Assembly: GCF_001180225.1 (NCBI RefSeq)
Contig: NZ_CVST01000058.1
Location: 50,129 to 114,128 of the forward strand
From: Candidatus Pelagibacter communis
GTDB taxonomy: Bacteria; Pseudomonadota; Alphaproteobacteria; Pelagibacterales; Pelagibacteraceae
Direction of reading: 5' to 3'
DNA length: 64,000 nt
In this document: positions 18,285 through 27,768 of the stretch, one piece after another
How positions within the stretch are numbered: position 1 is the first letter of the stretch
How the letters are laid out: each line of letters begins with the position of its first letter
Translations under genes and position numbers: made by a program
The notes under the pieces: generated by a model
The model's database searches: none
What the model saw: the letters and a program-made list of their open reading frames with translations, nothing else
What the model was told of the DNA's origin: nothing

Positions 18285-19438
18285 AAATAGCAGTTCTCGG
18301 ATCAACAGGTTCTATAGGTAATTCCTTACTGAACATTATTAATAAAAACCCAAAAAAAATAAATATAATTCTTCTAACGGCAAATAAAAATCATAAAAAA
18401 TTATTTAAATATGCCAAAAAATTCAATGTTAAAAATTTAATAATAACCAACCCTCAAAGTTATAAAATTTTAAAAAGCAAAACCAAAAATTTAAAAATAA
18501 ATGTTTTTAATAATTATGAATGTTTAAATAAAATTTTTAAAAGTAAAGTTGATTATGTAATGAGTTCAATTGTTGGTTTGAGCGGACTTGAACCAACATT
18601 AAAAATTATTAAGTTTACAAAAAAAATTGCTATTGCGAATAAAGAATCTATAATTTGTGGATGGAACTTAATTAAAAAAGAGTTAATAAAATATAATACT
18701 GAGTTTATCCCAGTTGACTCTGAGCATTTTTCAATTTGGTATGGCTTAAAAAACTCTGAAAAAAATAAATTAGAGTGTATTTATTTAACCGCTTCTGGTG
18801 GATCAATACAAAAAACTCCTATAGAAAAAATTAATAAACTTAAAATAAAAGATTTATTGAGTCACCCTAATTGGAGTATGGGGCAAAAAATAACTATAGA
18901 TTCAGCCACTATGATGAACAAATTATTTGAAATAATTGAAGCTAGAAATATATTTAACATTGAATATAAAAATATTATTGTAGTTATTCATCCATCTTCT
19001 TACATACATGCTATTTTAAAATATAACGATGGTATGATTAAAATAATTGCTCACGATACAACAATGGAAATTCCTATTTTTAATTCTATTTTTGGTGACA
19101 AAAATAAAAAATTTAATTCAAAAAAGATCAATTATAAAATTATGAATAATTTAAATTTTAAAAAAGTTGATAAAAAAAAATATCCTGCAATTAAATTACT
19201 TAAAAATTTACCAACAAAATTTTCTTTATTTGACACTATCATTGTTTCTGCAAATGATTTTCTTGTTGAAATGTTTTTAAATAAAATAATTTCATTTAAT
19301 GATATATATAAAAAAATAAAATATGTTATTAATCTAGAAGAACTGCAAAAATTTCGAAATCTCAAACCAAAAAATGTAAATGAAATAATTAATTTAAATC
19401 GATATGTTCATTTCAAACTTAGAGAAAAATGTGTATAA
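18281..19438 (+). CDS. dxr: 1-deoxy-D-xylulose 5-phosphate reductoisomerase
   Basis: Second enzyme of the MEP isoprenoid pathway, converting DXP to MEP with NADPH. It has 385 residues. Seen: nucleotide-binding GSTGSIG at 7-13, IANKESIICG near 120-129, VDSEHFSIW near 146-154 with metal ligands, the substrate loop TASGGSIQKTP near 171-181, and HPNWSMGQKITIDSATMMNK across 196-215. It supplies IPP for the upstream uppS. In most relatives rseP follows; here bamA follows directly. Confidence 0.96.
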   Translation: MKIAVLGSTGSIGNSLLNIINKNPKKINIILLTANKNHKKLFKYAKKFNVKNLIITNPQSYKILKSKTKNLKINVFNNYECLNKIFKSKVDYVMSSIVGLSGLEPTLKIIKFTKKIAIANKESIICGWNLIKKELIKYNTEFIPVDSEHFSIWYGLKNSEKNKLECIYLTASGGSIQKTPIEKINKLKIKDLLSHPNWSMGQKITIDSATMMNKLFEIIEARNIFNIEYKNIIVVIHPSSYIHAILKYNDGMIKIIAHDTTMEIPIFNSIFGDKNKKFNSKKINYKIMNNLNFKKVDKKKYPAIKLLKNLPTKFSLFDTIIVSANDFLVEMFLNKIISFNDIYKKIKYVINLEELQKFRNLKPKNVNEIINLNRYVHFKLREKCV

Positions 19439-19446
19439 ACTTGAAA

Positions 19447-21696
19447 ATGAAAAAAATTAGTATCAGGAGCTATTTGTTGAGTATATTTTTATACTTAATC
19501 TTTGTTACAAATAGCTTTAGTCAAAATTTAGAAAAAGTTAATATTATTGGAAATCAAAGAATTGCGGATGAAACTATATTGATGTTTTCAGATGTATCTA
19601 TAAATCAAGAAATTGATGAAATAGATCTAAACAAAATTATTAAAAATCTATATGAAACGAGTTATTTTAAATTAATTAACACTAAAATAGACAATAGAAT
19701 TTTAATTATTGAGGTTGTCGAAAACCCTATTATTGGGAACATTAATTATGAAGGTGTCAAAGCTCAAAAAATAATAGATTTCATAAAAGATAACAGTAAA
19801 TTGAAAAGAAGATCATCTTATACAGAATTTAATTTATTAAGAGACAAAGAAATTATCCAAAATAGTTTAAGAACTTTAGGTTATTATTTTTCAAATATTG
19901 ATGCAATTGTAGAGGATAAAGGAAATAATATTGTTGATATTACCTATACTATTGAAATAGGAAAAAAAGCAAAAATAAAAAAAATCAAATTCACAGGAAA
20001 TAAAATTTATAAAAACTCAGAATTAAAAAGAATTATTGTTAGTGAAGAATATAAACCATGGAAATTTATTTCTGGTAAAAAATATCTTAATGAAGATTTA
20101 ATTAAGCTTGACAACAGGTTATTAAAAAATTTTTTCCTAAATAACGGTTTTTATAATATTAGTATAAATTCATCATATGCTAAATTGTTATCTGATAATG
20201 AATTTGAGCTAGTTTTTAATATAAATCCAGGTGAAAAATTTTATTTTAATGATTTGAAATTAAAATTACCTATTGATTTTAATGATAAAAATTATAGCGA
20301 AATATACGATTTATTTTCAAAGATAAAGGGGAAACCATATTCTATAAATATTATTGAAAATATACTAGATGAAATTGACAAGGTTTCGATTGGTGAACAA
20401 TTTGTATCAACAAAAGCATCTGTTATTGAGAATATTAATGATAATAATATAAATTTAGATTTTATAATTGAAGAAACAAAAAAAATCATTGTTGAAAAAA
20501 TCAATATTTATGGAAACTTTGTAACTAATGAAAATGTTATCAGGAATCAATTTGAATTAGATGAAGGTGACCCTTTTAATGACATATTATTAAATAAAAC
20601 TACAAATAACCTAAAAAGTTTAAATTTTTTTAATGAAGTAAGTGCTAAAGTTTCTGAAGGAAAAGAAAAAAATTCAAAAATTATAAATATTGAACTAAAA
20701 GAAAAGCCCACAGGAGAAATAACAGCTGGAGCAGGATTTGGAACTTCTGGTGGGTCTATAGGTTTTGGTGTTAGAGAAAATAATTATTTAGGTAAAGGGA
20801 TTAGATTAGATGCAAATCTGACATTAAGAGAAGATTCTGTTAAAGGTCTATTTTCTGTAAATAATCCAAATTTTAAAAATTCAGATAAATCTGTATATAC
20901 AACTATACAATCTAGTGAGCTAAATAAATTAACTGATTTTGGATATAAGTCGAATAAAACTGGTTTAAAATTTGGAACTAAATTTGAATATTTGAGTGAT
21001 TTAGAGCTAGGTTTTGGATTAAGTTCGTTTTATGAGAAAATAGAGACTGATTCATCTGCATCTGCAAGACAAAAGAAACAAGAAGGAGATTATTTTGATA
21101 ATCATCTAAGTTTAATTTTTGATTATGACAAACGAGATCAAAAGTTTAAAACCACTGATGGTATTAAATCTTATTTATCGATTGATACACCAATAATAAG
21201 TGAGACAAATAGTTTTTCTAATACATTTATACTTGATAATTATAGCAAGTTATTTTCTTCAAATATAATAAAATCCTCGTTTTATTTTGGAAGCTCAAAT
21301 TCTCTAACTGGAGAGGACATTAAATTGTCTGAAAGGATTAATTTACCCTCCAATAGATTGAGAGGTTTTGAGTATGGGAAAGTAGGTCCAAAAGATGGTA
21401 ATGATTTTATAGGAGGAAATTTTGTTTCATCATTAAATTTTTCTTCCACATTACCGCAAATTCTTAAAAATGTAGAAAATACTGATTTTTTAATATTTAT
21501 GGATGTAGGAAACGTATGGGGTGTTGATTATAATTCTTCTCTAGATAAAAATGATAATATTAGGAGTTCAATAGGTATTGGATTAGATTGGTTTAGTGTT
21601 GTTGGTCCAATGAATTTTACTTTAGCACAACCAATCAGTAAAAATTCAAGTGATGTAACTGAAACTTTCAGATTTAATTTAGGCACTACTTTTTAA
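19447..21696 (+). CDS. bamA: Outer membrane protein assembly factor BamA
   Basis: Omp85-family outer-membrane barrel that inserts other beta-barrel proteins. The start at 19447 gives a clean signal peptide (MKKISIRSYLLSIFLYLIF, then cleavage after about TNSFSQ); an ATG at 19429 inside dxr is also open but adds six residues ahead of it. The 749-residue protein has five POTRA repeats up to about residue 425, then the 16-strand barrel. The conserved loop 6 motif appears as RLRGF near 642, and the C-terminus ends in phenylalanine (RFNLGTTF), the usual barrel signal. It ends on the first base of the skp start. Confidence 0.95.
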   Translation: MKKISIRSYLLSIFLYLIFVTNSFSQNLEKVNIIGNQRIADETILMFSDVSINQEIDEIDLNKIIKNLYETSYFKLINTKIDNRILIIEVVENPIIGNINYEGVKAQKIIDFIKDNSKLKRRSSYTEFNLLRDKEIIQNSLRTLGYYFSNIDAIVEDKGNNIVDITYTIEIGKKAKIKKIKFTGNKIYKNSELKRIIVSEEYKPWKFISGKKYLNEDLIKLDNRLLKNFFLNNGFYNISINSSYAKLLSDNEFELVFNINPGEKFYFNDLKLKLPIDFNDKNYSEIYDLFSKIKGKPYSINIIENILDEIDKVSIGEQFVSTKASVIENINDNNINLDFIIEETKKIIVEKINIYGNFVTNENVIRNQFELDEGDPFNDILLNKTTNNLKSLNFFNEVSAKVSEGKEKNSKIINIELKEKPTGEITAGAGFGTSGGSIGFGVRENNYLGKGIRLDANLTLREDSVKGLFSVNNPNFKNSDKSVYTTIQSSELNKLTDFGYKSNKTGLKFGTKFEYLSDLELGFGLSSFYEKIETDSSASARQKKQEGDYFDNHLSLIFDYDKRDQKFKTTDGIKSYLSIDTPIISETNSFSNTFILDNYSKLFSSNIIKSSFYFGSSNSLTGEDIKLSERINLPSNRLRGFEYGKVGPKDGNDFIGGNFVSSLNFSSTLPQILKNVENTDFLIFMDVGNVWGVDYNSSLDKNDNIRSSIGIGLDWFSVVGPMNFTLAQPISKNSSDVTETFRFNLGTTF

Positions 21697-22202
21697 TGTT
21701 ATTAAAAGGAATAATTTTTATTTTTTTTATAATTTTAACCAATGCACAAGCAAGTGAAAAAATTGCATACATTGATGTTGATTTTATATTAAATAATTCT
21801 TTAAAAGGAAAATTAATTATAAAAAAACTAAATGAACTTAATAATAAAAATTTAAAGGAATTAAAAAATAAAGAAAATCAATTAGATGAAGAGAAAAATG
21901 AAATTAATAGTCAACAAAATATTCTTTCAGAAAAAGAACTGAATAAAAAAATTAAAAATTTTAAAACTAAAGTTAAAATATTTCAAAAAGATAAAGATTT
22001 GATGTTTAGTAATATCGAAGATGTTAAGAAAGAAGAACTTGAAAATTTTATAAAAAATATTTCTCCAATTATTGAAAAATACATGACTGAAAATTCAATT
22101 TCTATCCTTATAGATAAAAAAAGTGTGTTTATTGCAGATCCAAAATATGACATAACAAATGCAATTTTAAAAATAACTGATATAAAATTTAACAATGATT
22201 AA
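21696..22202 (+). CDS. skp: Periplasmic chaperone, Skp/OmpH family
   Basis: Trimeric jellyfish-like chaperone that carries unfolded outer-membrane proteins to BamA. It has 168 residues with a short signal peptide (about residues 1-20, ending near NAQA), the short strand IAYIDVDFILNNS, then a long lysine/glutamate-rich coiled coil from about 45 to 125, and a closing strand ISILIDKKSVFIADPKYDIT. Sequence identity in this family is low, so the call rests on the fold pattern and the bamA-skp-lpx context. The last 8 bases overlap the fabZ start. Confidence 0.85.
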   Translation: MLLKGIIFIFFIILTNAQASEKIAYIDVDFILNNSLKGKLIIKKLNELNNKNLKELKNKENQLDEEKNEINSQQNILSEKELNKKIKNFKTKVKIFQKDKDLMFSNIEDVKKEELENFIKNISPIIEKYMTENSISILIDKKSVFIADPKYDITNAILKITDIKFNND

Positions 22203-22641
22203 ATTGAACAAAAATCAAATTAGAAATCTTTTGCCTCACAGAGAGCCTATGCTTTTGATTGATGAATTGTTTGATATTAAAAAATTGCATTCTGCAACTG
22301 CATTAGTAAAAGTTAAAAATGATAGTTTTTTTGTCCAAGGACATTTTCCAGATAATCCAGTTATGCCCGGAGTATTGATAGTAGAGTCTTTTGGTCAAGC
22401 AGCTGCTGCATTAACTGCTCATGGTTTAGATAAGACTACTTATGAGAATAAACTTGTTTTTTTAATGGGTGTTGAGAAAGCAAGGTTTAGAAACCCAGTT
22501 ATCCCAGACTGCGATTTAATTTTAAAAATTGAAGCAATTAGATCACATGGTAGAGTTTGGAAATATAAAGGTGAAGCTTTTGTTAATAATGTAAAAATGG
22601 CAGATGCTATATGGTCTGCAACTATCGTTGATAAGAAATAA
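22195..22641 (+). CDS. fabZ: 3-hydroxyacyl-[acyl-carrier-protein] dehydratase
   Basis: Hot-dog-fold dehydratase of fatty acid elongation; it competes with LpxA for 3-hydroxyacyl-ACP and so balances phospholipid and lipid A synthesis. It has 148 residues. Seen: LLPHREPMLLIDEL near 13-26 and the active-site motif GHFPDNPVMPGVLIVES with the catalytic histidine and, further on, glutamate near 64. In this window fabZ precedes lpxD, whereas the common order is lpxD-fabZ-lpxA. Confidence 0.96.
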   Translation: MIKLNKNQIRNLLPHREPMLLIDELFDIKKLHSATALVKVKNDSFFVQGHFPDNPVMPGVLIVESFGQAAAALTAHGLDKTTYENKLVFLMGVEKARFRNPVIPDCDLILKIEAIRSHGRVWKYKGEAFVNNVKMADAIWSATIVDKK

Positions 22642-22670
22642 ATAGCAATAATTATTGATAACTTTAGTGG

Positions 22671-22692
22671 AATTGCTCTGTTAAAAGCAATT
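22671..22692 (+). promoter_or_regulatory. Stem-loop abutting the lpxD start codon
   Basis: AATTGCT (22671-22677) pairs perfectly with AGCAATT (22686-22692) around an 8-base loop. The 3' arm touches the lpxD ATG at 22693, and no Shine-Dalgarno sequence is visible. The hairpin would cover the ribosome landing site. AT-rich pairing of 7 bp can arise by chance in this genome, so this is a modest call. Confidence 0.3.
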
Positions 22693-23673
22693 ATGATGAA
22701 ACCATTTTTCAAGAGTAGAGGACCTTTTTTTATATCAGAAATCTTAAAATCTTTAAAAGTTGGGACTTGTAATTTAAAAAAGGATGTCCAGGTAAAAGAT
22801 ATAAAAGATCTTTCCAGCTCAAACATCTCAGAGATTACCTTTTTTCATTCCAAAAAATATGTTGAATTTGCAAAAATTACAAAAGCGTCTTTTTGTATAA
22901 CTACAGAGTCTTTGAAAAAAGAACTTCCATCATCATGTATTCCCTTAGTTGTTGAAAATGTATTGGTATCAGTATCAAAAATAACTTCCATGTTTTATCC
23001 TGATGCTATAAATGATGATTTCGATGACAGTGCTATTGATATTAATCAAACAAATTTTAAGGATAAAGTAATTTTTGGTAAAAACGTTTTAATTGGAAAA
23101 GATGTATCATTAGGTGCAAATTGCAAGATAGGCCATAACACAATAATTGAAAAAAATGTTTCTATTGGAGACAATTGTTCAATAGGTTCCAATACAATCA
23201 TAAGAAACTCACTAATAAGCAATAACGTTAAGATTTTAGATAACTGTGTGATTGGAAAGCATGGTTTTGGTTTCTTTCCAAATAAATATAAGAATTTAAG
23301 ATATCCACATATTGGTATTGTAATTATTGAGGAAAATTGTGAAATTGGATGTGGCTCTACTATTGATAGAGGTTCGATGTCAAATACAGTTATTGGTAAA
23401 AACACTTATTTAGATAACCAAATACACATAGCTCATAATGTTAAAATAGGAGAAAATTCTATTATTGCAGGCCAAGTAGGAATTGCTGGTAGCTCAATTG
23501 TTGGTTCAAACGTAAAAATAGGAGGCCAAGCAGGAATTTCAGGACATATTAAAGTTGGTAATAATGTAGAAATTGGAGGTGGATCTGGTGTAATAAGAAA
23601 TATTCCAGACAACACAAAAGTAATTGGTTATCCAGCAAAAAACATTAGAGAGTTTTTAAGAGATAATAAATGA
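22693..23673 (+). CDS. lpxD: UDP-3-O-(3-hydroxyacyl)glucosamine N-acyltransferase
   Basis: Third step of lipid A synthesis: adds the N-linked hydroxyacyl chain to UDP-3-O-acylglucosamine. It has 326 residues: an N-terminal uridine-binding domain of about 100 residues, then a left-handed beta helix of hexapeptide repeats (many I-G-x-N-x-x units), with the catalytic histidine in DNQIHIAHNVKIG near 240, and a short C-terminal helix. ATG at 22693 and 22696 are both possible; there is no in-frame stop between fabZ and this gene except the fabZ TAA. Ends overlapping lpxA by 4 bases. Confidence 0.95.
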   Translation: MMKPFFKSRGPFFISEILKSLKVGTCNLKKDVQVKDIKDLSSSNISEITFFHSKKYVEFAKITKASFCITTESLKKELPSSCIPLVVENVLVSVSKITSMFYPDAINDDFDDSAIDINQTNFKDKVIFGKNVLIGKDVSLGANCKIGHNTIIEKNVSIGDNCSIGSNTIIRNSLISNNVKILDNCVIGKHGFGFFPNKYKNLRYPHIGIVIIEENCEIGCGSTIDRGSMSNTVIGKNTYLDNQIHIAHNVKIGENSIIAGQVGIAGSSIVGSNVKIGGQAGISGHIKVGNNVEIGGGSGVIRNIPDNTKVIGYPAKNIREFLRDNK

Positions 23674-24452
23674 TAGACAAAACTGCAATAGTTGATTCAA
23701 ATGCTAGAGTCTCTAAAAATGTAATTATAGGACCTTATTCTGTAATTGGCCCTAATGTGGAAATTGGAGAAGGTACAGTTGTACAATCACATGTAAATAT
23801 AACAGGTAAAACAATAATAGGTAAAAATAATTACATTTATCCATTTGCATCTATAGGAAATGATCCACAAGATTTGAAATTTAAAGGTGAAAAAACTTTA
23901 TTAGAGATAGGCGACAACAATAAAATAAGAGAATACGTTACAATTAATCCAGGTACAGAAGGTGGCGGAGGAAAAACTAAAGTAGGTAATAATTGTTTAT
24001 TTATGGTTTCTTCCCACATTGCGCATGATTGCATAGTTGGTGATAACGTTATTTTAGCAAATAATGTTCCATTGGGAGGTCACGCTCATGTAGATGATAA
24101 TGCTATAATAGGCGGTAATTCAGCTGTTCAGCAATTTACTAGAATTGGTAAATTTGCGATGATAGGTGGTATGTGCGGTGTAGTAAGAGATGTGATACCA
24201 TATGGTATAGCACATGGAAACAGAAGTATATTACAAGGATTAAATCTAATTGGTTTGAGGAGAAAAAATATTCCAAATAAAGAAATATTATCTCTTAGTG
24301 AGGCTTATAAAATAATATTTAAAAATGAGAATTTAACAGAGAATTTAAGTAGTTTATCAGATGAATTTAGAAAAAATAAATTAGTTTCAGAAGTAGTTAA
24401 TTTTATAGAAAAAGATAAAAAAAGACCAATTTGTACTCCTTTTTCAAAATAA
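23670..24452 (+). CDS. lpxA: Acyl-ACP--UDP-N-acetylglucosamine O-acyltransferase
   Basis: First step of lipid A synthesis. It has 260 residues, the usual length. Nearly the whole first 190 residues are hexapeptide repeats of a beta helix; catalytic histidine in MVSSHIAHDCIVGDNV near 111-126; GGHAHVDDNAIIGGNSAVQQ near 135-154; and the C-terminal helical domain starts NLIGLRRKNIPNKEI. Position between lpxD and lpxI agrees. Presumably the acyl chain length is set by this enzyme but cannot be read from the sequence. Confidence 0.97.
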   Translation: MIDKTAIVDSNARVSKNVIIGPYSVIGPNVEIGEGTVVQSHVNITGKTIIGKNNYIYPFASIGNDPQDLKFKGEKTLLEIGDNNKIREYVTINPGTEGGGGKTKVGNNCLFMVSSHIAHDCIVGDNVILANNVPLGGHAHVDDNAIIGGNSAVQQFTRIGKFAMIGGMCGVVRDVIPYGIAHGNRSILQGLNLIGLRRKNIPNKEILSLSEAYKIIFKNENLTENLSSLSDEFRKNKLVSEVVNFIEKDKKRPICTPFSK

Positions 24453-24453
24453 A

Positions 24454-25239
24454 ATGATTGGATTATTTTTAGGTGATACAGATTTTCCTGAAATTGTTTT
24501 AAATAAAATTAAAAAATTAAAAAAGAAATATTTTATTATTGATTTTTCTAAAAATAATAAATTTAAAAAGGACAAAAACTGTTACAGAATAAGTATTGGA
24601 AAATTTGGAAAAATAATAAACTTAATTAAAGAGAAAAATTCTAAAAAAGTTTTATTTGCAGGTAAAATTGCAAAACCTAATTTTTCATCTCTTAGATTAG
24701 ATTTTAAAGGTATATACTACATGCCAAGTGTAATTAGAGCATCCAAAATTGGTGATGCTGCAATCATCAAATCAATCATTAATATTCTTTCAAATGAGGG
24801 TATAAAAGTAATTAGTTCCACTTTTTTTAATCCAGATTTATCCCTTAAAAAAGGAAATTATACAAAAACTATACCTAATAAAAATGATAACAACTCGATT
24901 GAAAAAGCAAAAAATTACTTTAATAAAAATAATAGTTTAGACCATATACAGGCTTTAGTTGTCAAAGATGAAAAAATAATTGCAAAAGAGGGAAGGCAAG
25001 GGACAAAAAAAATGCTTTCAAAACTAAAGAAAAATTCACAAGGTATATTAATAAAATTACCTAAAGATAAACAAGATTTAAGAATGGATTTACCAACTGT
25101 TGGATTGCAAACTTTAAAAGATTTAAAAAAATGTGGATTAAAGGGTCTAGTTTTAAAATCTAAAAAAAATATTTTTCTTGATAAAAAGGAAATAATAAAT
25201 TTTGCCAATAAAAATAAAATTTTTATTAAAGTTATATGA
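24454..25239 (+). CDS. lpxI: UDP-2,3-diacylglucosamine pyrophosphatase LpxI
   Basis: Hydrolyses UDP-2,3-diacylglucosamine to lipid X; the alphaproteobacterial replacement for LpxH (formerly DUF1009). It has 261 residues. Seen: IGLFLGDTDFPEIV at the start, the KVLFAGKIAKPNF segment near 65-77, the linker, then DHIQALVVKDEKIIAKEGRQ near 164-183 with GTKKML, and KLPKDKQDLRMDLPTVGLQT near 210-229. The gene lies between lpxA and lpxB, its normal alphaproteobacterial position. Its presence matters for the LpxH-like gene at 60833, which is therefore unlikely to be the lipid A enzyme. Confidence 0.95.
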   Translation: MIGLFLGDTDFPEIVLNKIKKLKKKYFIIDFSKNNKFKKDKNCYRISIGKFGKIINLIKEKNSKKVLFAGKIAKPNFSSLRLDFKGIYYMPSVIRASKIGDAAIIKSIINILSNEGIKVISSTFFNPDLSLKKGNYTKTIPNKNDNNSIEKAKNYFNKNNSLDHIQALVVKDEKIIAKEGRQGTKKMLSKLKKNSQGILIKLPKDKQDLRMDLPTVGLQTLKDLKKCGLKGLVLKSKKNIFLDKKEIINFANKNKIFIKVI

Positions 25240-26369
25240 AAAAAATCTTTGTATTAACCGGCGAACCATCAGGAGACAAACTTGCATCAACTTTAATTTC
25301 AAGATTAAAACTAGAAAACTCTGAAATTGAATATTTATCCGTTGGCGGTACTCACTTAAAGAAACTAGGAATTAATTCCATATATGATTTGAAGGAAATT
25401 ACATACTTAGGATTTACAAGTGTATTGCTTAATATTTTTAGAATTAATTCAAAAATAAACAAAACTGTAGAAGAAATAGTAAAATTTAATCCCGATATAT
25501 TGCTAAGTGTAGATAGTCCTGATTTTACTTTGCGAGTAGCAGAAAAGGTTAAAAAAATAAACAGCAACATCAAAACAATTCATTATGTAGCACCTCAAGT
25601 ATGGGTTTGGCGAAAGAATAGAGTTAAAAAAATTAAAAAATTTATTGATCACATTCTTTTGTTGTTTGAATTTGAAAAAAAATACTTTGATGAAGAAAAT
25701 ATAAATAATACTTTTGTTGGTCATCCTCTAATAGAAATAAATCAAAATAATAAAACTATTATTGATAATATTTTACCTAAAAATAAAAAAATAATATCTA
25801 TATTTCCTGGTAGCAGAAATTCTGAAACTAATGTTTTGTTACCTATATTATTGGATTTTATTAAATTAATGAACAAAAAGTATAATGAATATTTTTTTTA
25901 TATTCATGCAACAGAAGAAAATAAAAGTTTAATTTTAGAACATGTAAAAAAATATAACTTTGACAATATAGATATTGTATCTGATGAGAATATTAAATCT
26001 GAAATTTTGTCTAAATCTATTTTTGCTGTTTCAAAATCTGGCACTGTTTCATTGCAAATTTGTAATTTTAATGTTCCATCAATTATTATTTATAAACTTA
26101 GTTTTGTTAATTTTATGATTTTTAAAATGTTAGTTAATGTAAAATTTGCAAATATTATAAATATCATCAATGATCGTGAGGTAATTCCTGAATTACTTCA
26201 AAAAGAATGTAATGCAGATGAAATATATAGGTCTGTTATTTATTTTCTTAAAAACCCCGAGTTGATGAAAAAACAAGTAAGTGAGTGCACCAAAACTTTA
26301 GAGGGCATTAGGTCTAAAACTTCATCTACTGGTGAGGCAAGTTCTGTTTTAATCAAGTATCTTTCTTAA
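25236..26369 (+). CDS. lpxB: Lipid-A-disaccharide synthase
   Basis: GT19 glycosyltransferase joining lipid X and UDP-2,3-diacylglucosamine. It has 377 residues. Seen: the N-terminal GEPSGDKLASTLI near 8-20, VGGTHLKKLGI near 37-47, IDSPDFTLR-like sequence (VDSPDFTLRVAEK) near 92, YVAPQVWVWRKNRVKKI near 117-133, and GTVSLQICNFNVPSIIIYK near 269-287 in place of the usual GTATLE. It ends the lpx run and overlaps the oppositely oriented gltX by 21 bases. Confidence 0.95.
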   Translation: MKKIFVLTGEPSGDKLASTLISRLKLENSEIEYLSVGGTHLKKLGINSIYDLKEITYLGFTSVLLNIFRINSKINKTVEEIVKFNPDILLSVDSPDFTLRVAEKVKKINSNIKTIHYVAPQVWVWRKNRVKKIKKFIDHILLLFEFEKKYFDEENINNTFVGHPLIEINQNNKTIIDNILPKNKKIISIFPGSRNSETNVLLPILLDFIKLMNKKYNEYFFYIHATEENKSLILEHVKKYNFDNIDIVSDENIKSEILSKSIFAVSKSGTVSLQICNFNVPSIIIYKLSFVNFMIFKMLVNVKFANIINIINDREVIPELLQKECNADEIYRSVIYFLKNPELMKKQVSECTKTLEGIRSKTSSTGEASSVLIKYLS

Positions 26370-27746
26370 TCTTTTCTCAACTTCTATTTTACCTAAAGAT
26401 ATAACAATATCATATAAGCCTGGTCCAAACTTAGATCCAGTTAGGGCTACTCTTAATGGTTGACCTACACCTTTGAAATTTGTTTCATGTTTTTTTATCA
26501 AGTTATTGACTATTGGTTCTAAATTATCTCTAGTTAAACTTTCTAAGTTTTTAGTTTCATCTTGAAATTCATTAATTATTTTTTTGGATTTATCGTCAAT
26601 AAGTTTTAAATCATTTTCATTAAAATTAACTTCATCGTTAATAATATATTTTGCATTATTAAATATTTCTTCCAGTGTTTTTGCTTTATTTTTTAAAAAT
26701 ACTAAAGATGATTTTATTTTTGTTGCCTTTTCTGTATCAATTTTATCCTTATATTCTTCACAATATCTTAAAAGATGATCGTAAAGATCATTTTCATCAA
26801 TATTTTTGATATAGTGCTCATTCATTGATAAAATACGGCTCATATCTAATTTCGATGGTGATTTTCCTATACCTTCTAAGTTAAAAAATTTGATACTTTC
26901 CTCCAAAGTAAATATTTCTTTGTCTTTATATGACCATCCTAGTCTTAGTAAATAATTTCTTAATGCGTCAGGCATAATTCCAATTTTTGAATAGTCATCC
27001 AATGTTGAAGCATTATCTCTCTTGGATAATTTTTTACCGTCTATTGTGTGAATTAAAGGAATATGGGCAAACAGTGGCACTTCCCATTTCATTGCTTCAT
27101 AAATTTGTATTTGTTTAAAGGTATTTATTTTATGGTCATCACCCCTAATTATATGCGTCATTCCCATTTCATGATCATCTACAGTTGCTGACAAATTATA
27201 AGTTGGAGTTCCATCATTTCTTAATATTACAAAATCTTCTATTGTACTGTTTTCAATTTCAACATCGCCCTGAACTAAATCTTTAAGAATTGAACTTCCT
27301 TCAATTTTACTTTTAAATCTAATTACAGGTTTAATTTCTTTAGGAGCATCTTTTTCTTCTGCATCCCTCCATTTTCTGTCGTAAATATAAGGTATTTTCT
27401 TTTGTCTAGCTCTTTTTTTTTGCTCTTCTATTTCTTCAGGTGAACAGTAACATTTATAGGCATACCCATTTTTTAATAATTCATGTGCAATTTTTACATG
27501 TTCAGCAATTTTACTTGATTGAATATATTCTTCACCATCATGTTTTATCCCTAACCAATTTAAGGATTTAATTATTTGTATTTTGTGTTCTTCTTTCGAT
27601 CTTTCTTTGTCAGTATCTTCAATCCTTAAATGAAAAGTGCCTTTTTGATTTTTTGAATATAACCAATTAAACAAGGCAGTTCTAACACCGCCAATATGAA
27701 GAGCCCCAGTAGGAGAGGGAGCAAATCGAGTTGCTACTTTTGACAT
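26349..27746 (-). CDS. gltX: Glutamyl-tRNA synthetase
   Basis: Class I synthetase charging tRNA-Glu (and probably tRNA-Gln for amidation). It has 465 residues. Seen: APSPTGALHIGGVRTALFN at 8-26 carrying the HIGH signature as HIGG, a zinc-less CYCSPEEIEEQ segment near 98-108, and KKLSKRDNAS near 239-248 (KMSKS equivalent). Convergent with lpxB; the 3' ends overlap by 21 bases, so the last seven codons of each share sequence. lexA lies 22 bases upstream in the same direction. Confidence 0.96.
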   Translation of the reverse strand: MSKVATRFAPSPTGALHIGGVRTALFNWLYSKNQKGTFHLRIEDTDKERSKEEHKIQIIKSLNWLGIKHDGEEYIQSSKIAEHVKIAHELLKNGYAYKCYCSPEEIEEQKKRARQKKIPYIYDRKWRDAEEKDAPKEIKPVIRFKSKIEGSSILKDLVQGDVEIENSTIEDFVILRNDGTPTYNLSATVDDHEMGMTHIIRGDDHKINTFKQIQIYEAMKWEVPLFAHIPLIHTIDGKKLSKRDNASTLDDYSKIGIMPDALRNYLLRLGWSYKDKEIFTLEESIKFFNLEGIGKSPSKLDMSRILSMNEHYIKNIDENDLYDHLLRYCEEYKDKIDTEKATKIKSSLVFLKNKAKTLEEIFNNAKYIINDEVNFNENDLKLIDDKSKKIINEFQDETKNLESLTRDNLEPIVNNLIKKHETNFKGVGQPLRVALTGSKFGPGLYDIVISLGKIEVEKRLRKILD

Positions 27747-27768
27747 CAGAGATGTTTAGACTATTTTT

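Noticed and set aside
22440..22826. 128-codon open frame on the minus strand across fabZ and lpxD
   Set aside because: Fully antisense to two well-identified genes, no ribosome site, low-complexity hydrophobic translation; a shadow frame.
23046..23405. 119-codon minus-strand open frame inside lpxD
   Set aside because: Mirrors the hexapeptide repeats of lpxD; proline/isoleucine periodicity is the antisense of the repeat.
23046..24150. Many short repeated motifs in lpxD and lpxA
   Set aside because: These encode the hexapeptide repeats of the beta-helix fold and are not DNA repeats with their own role.
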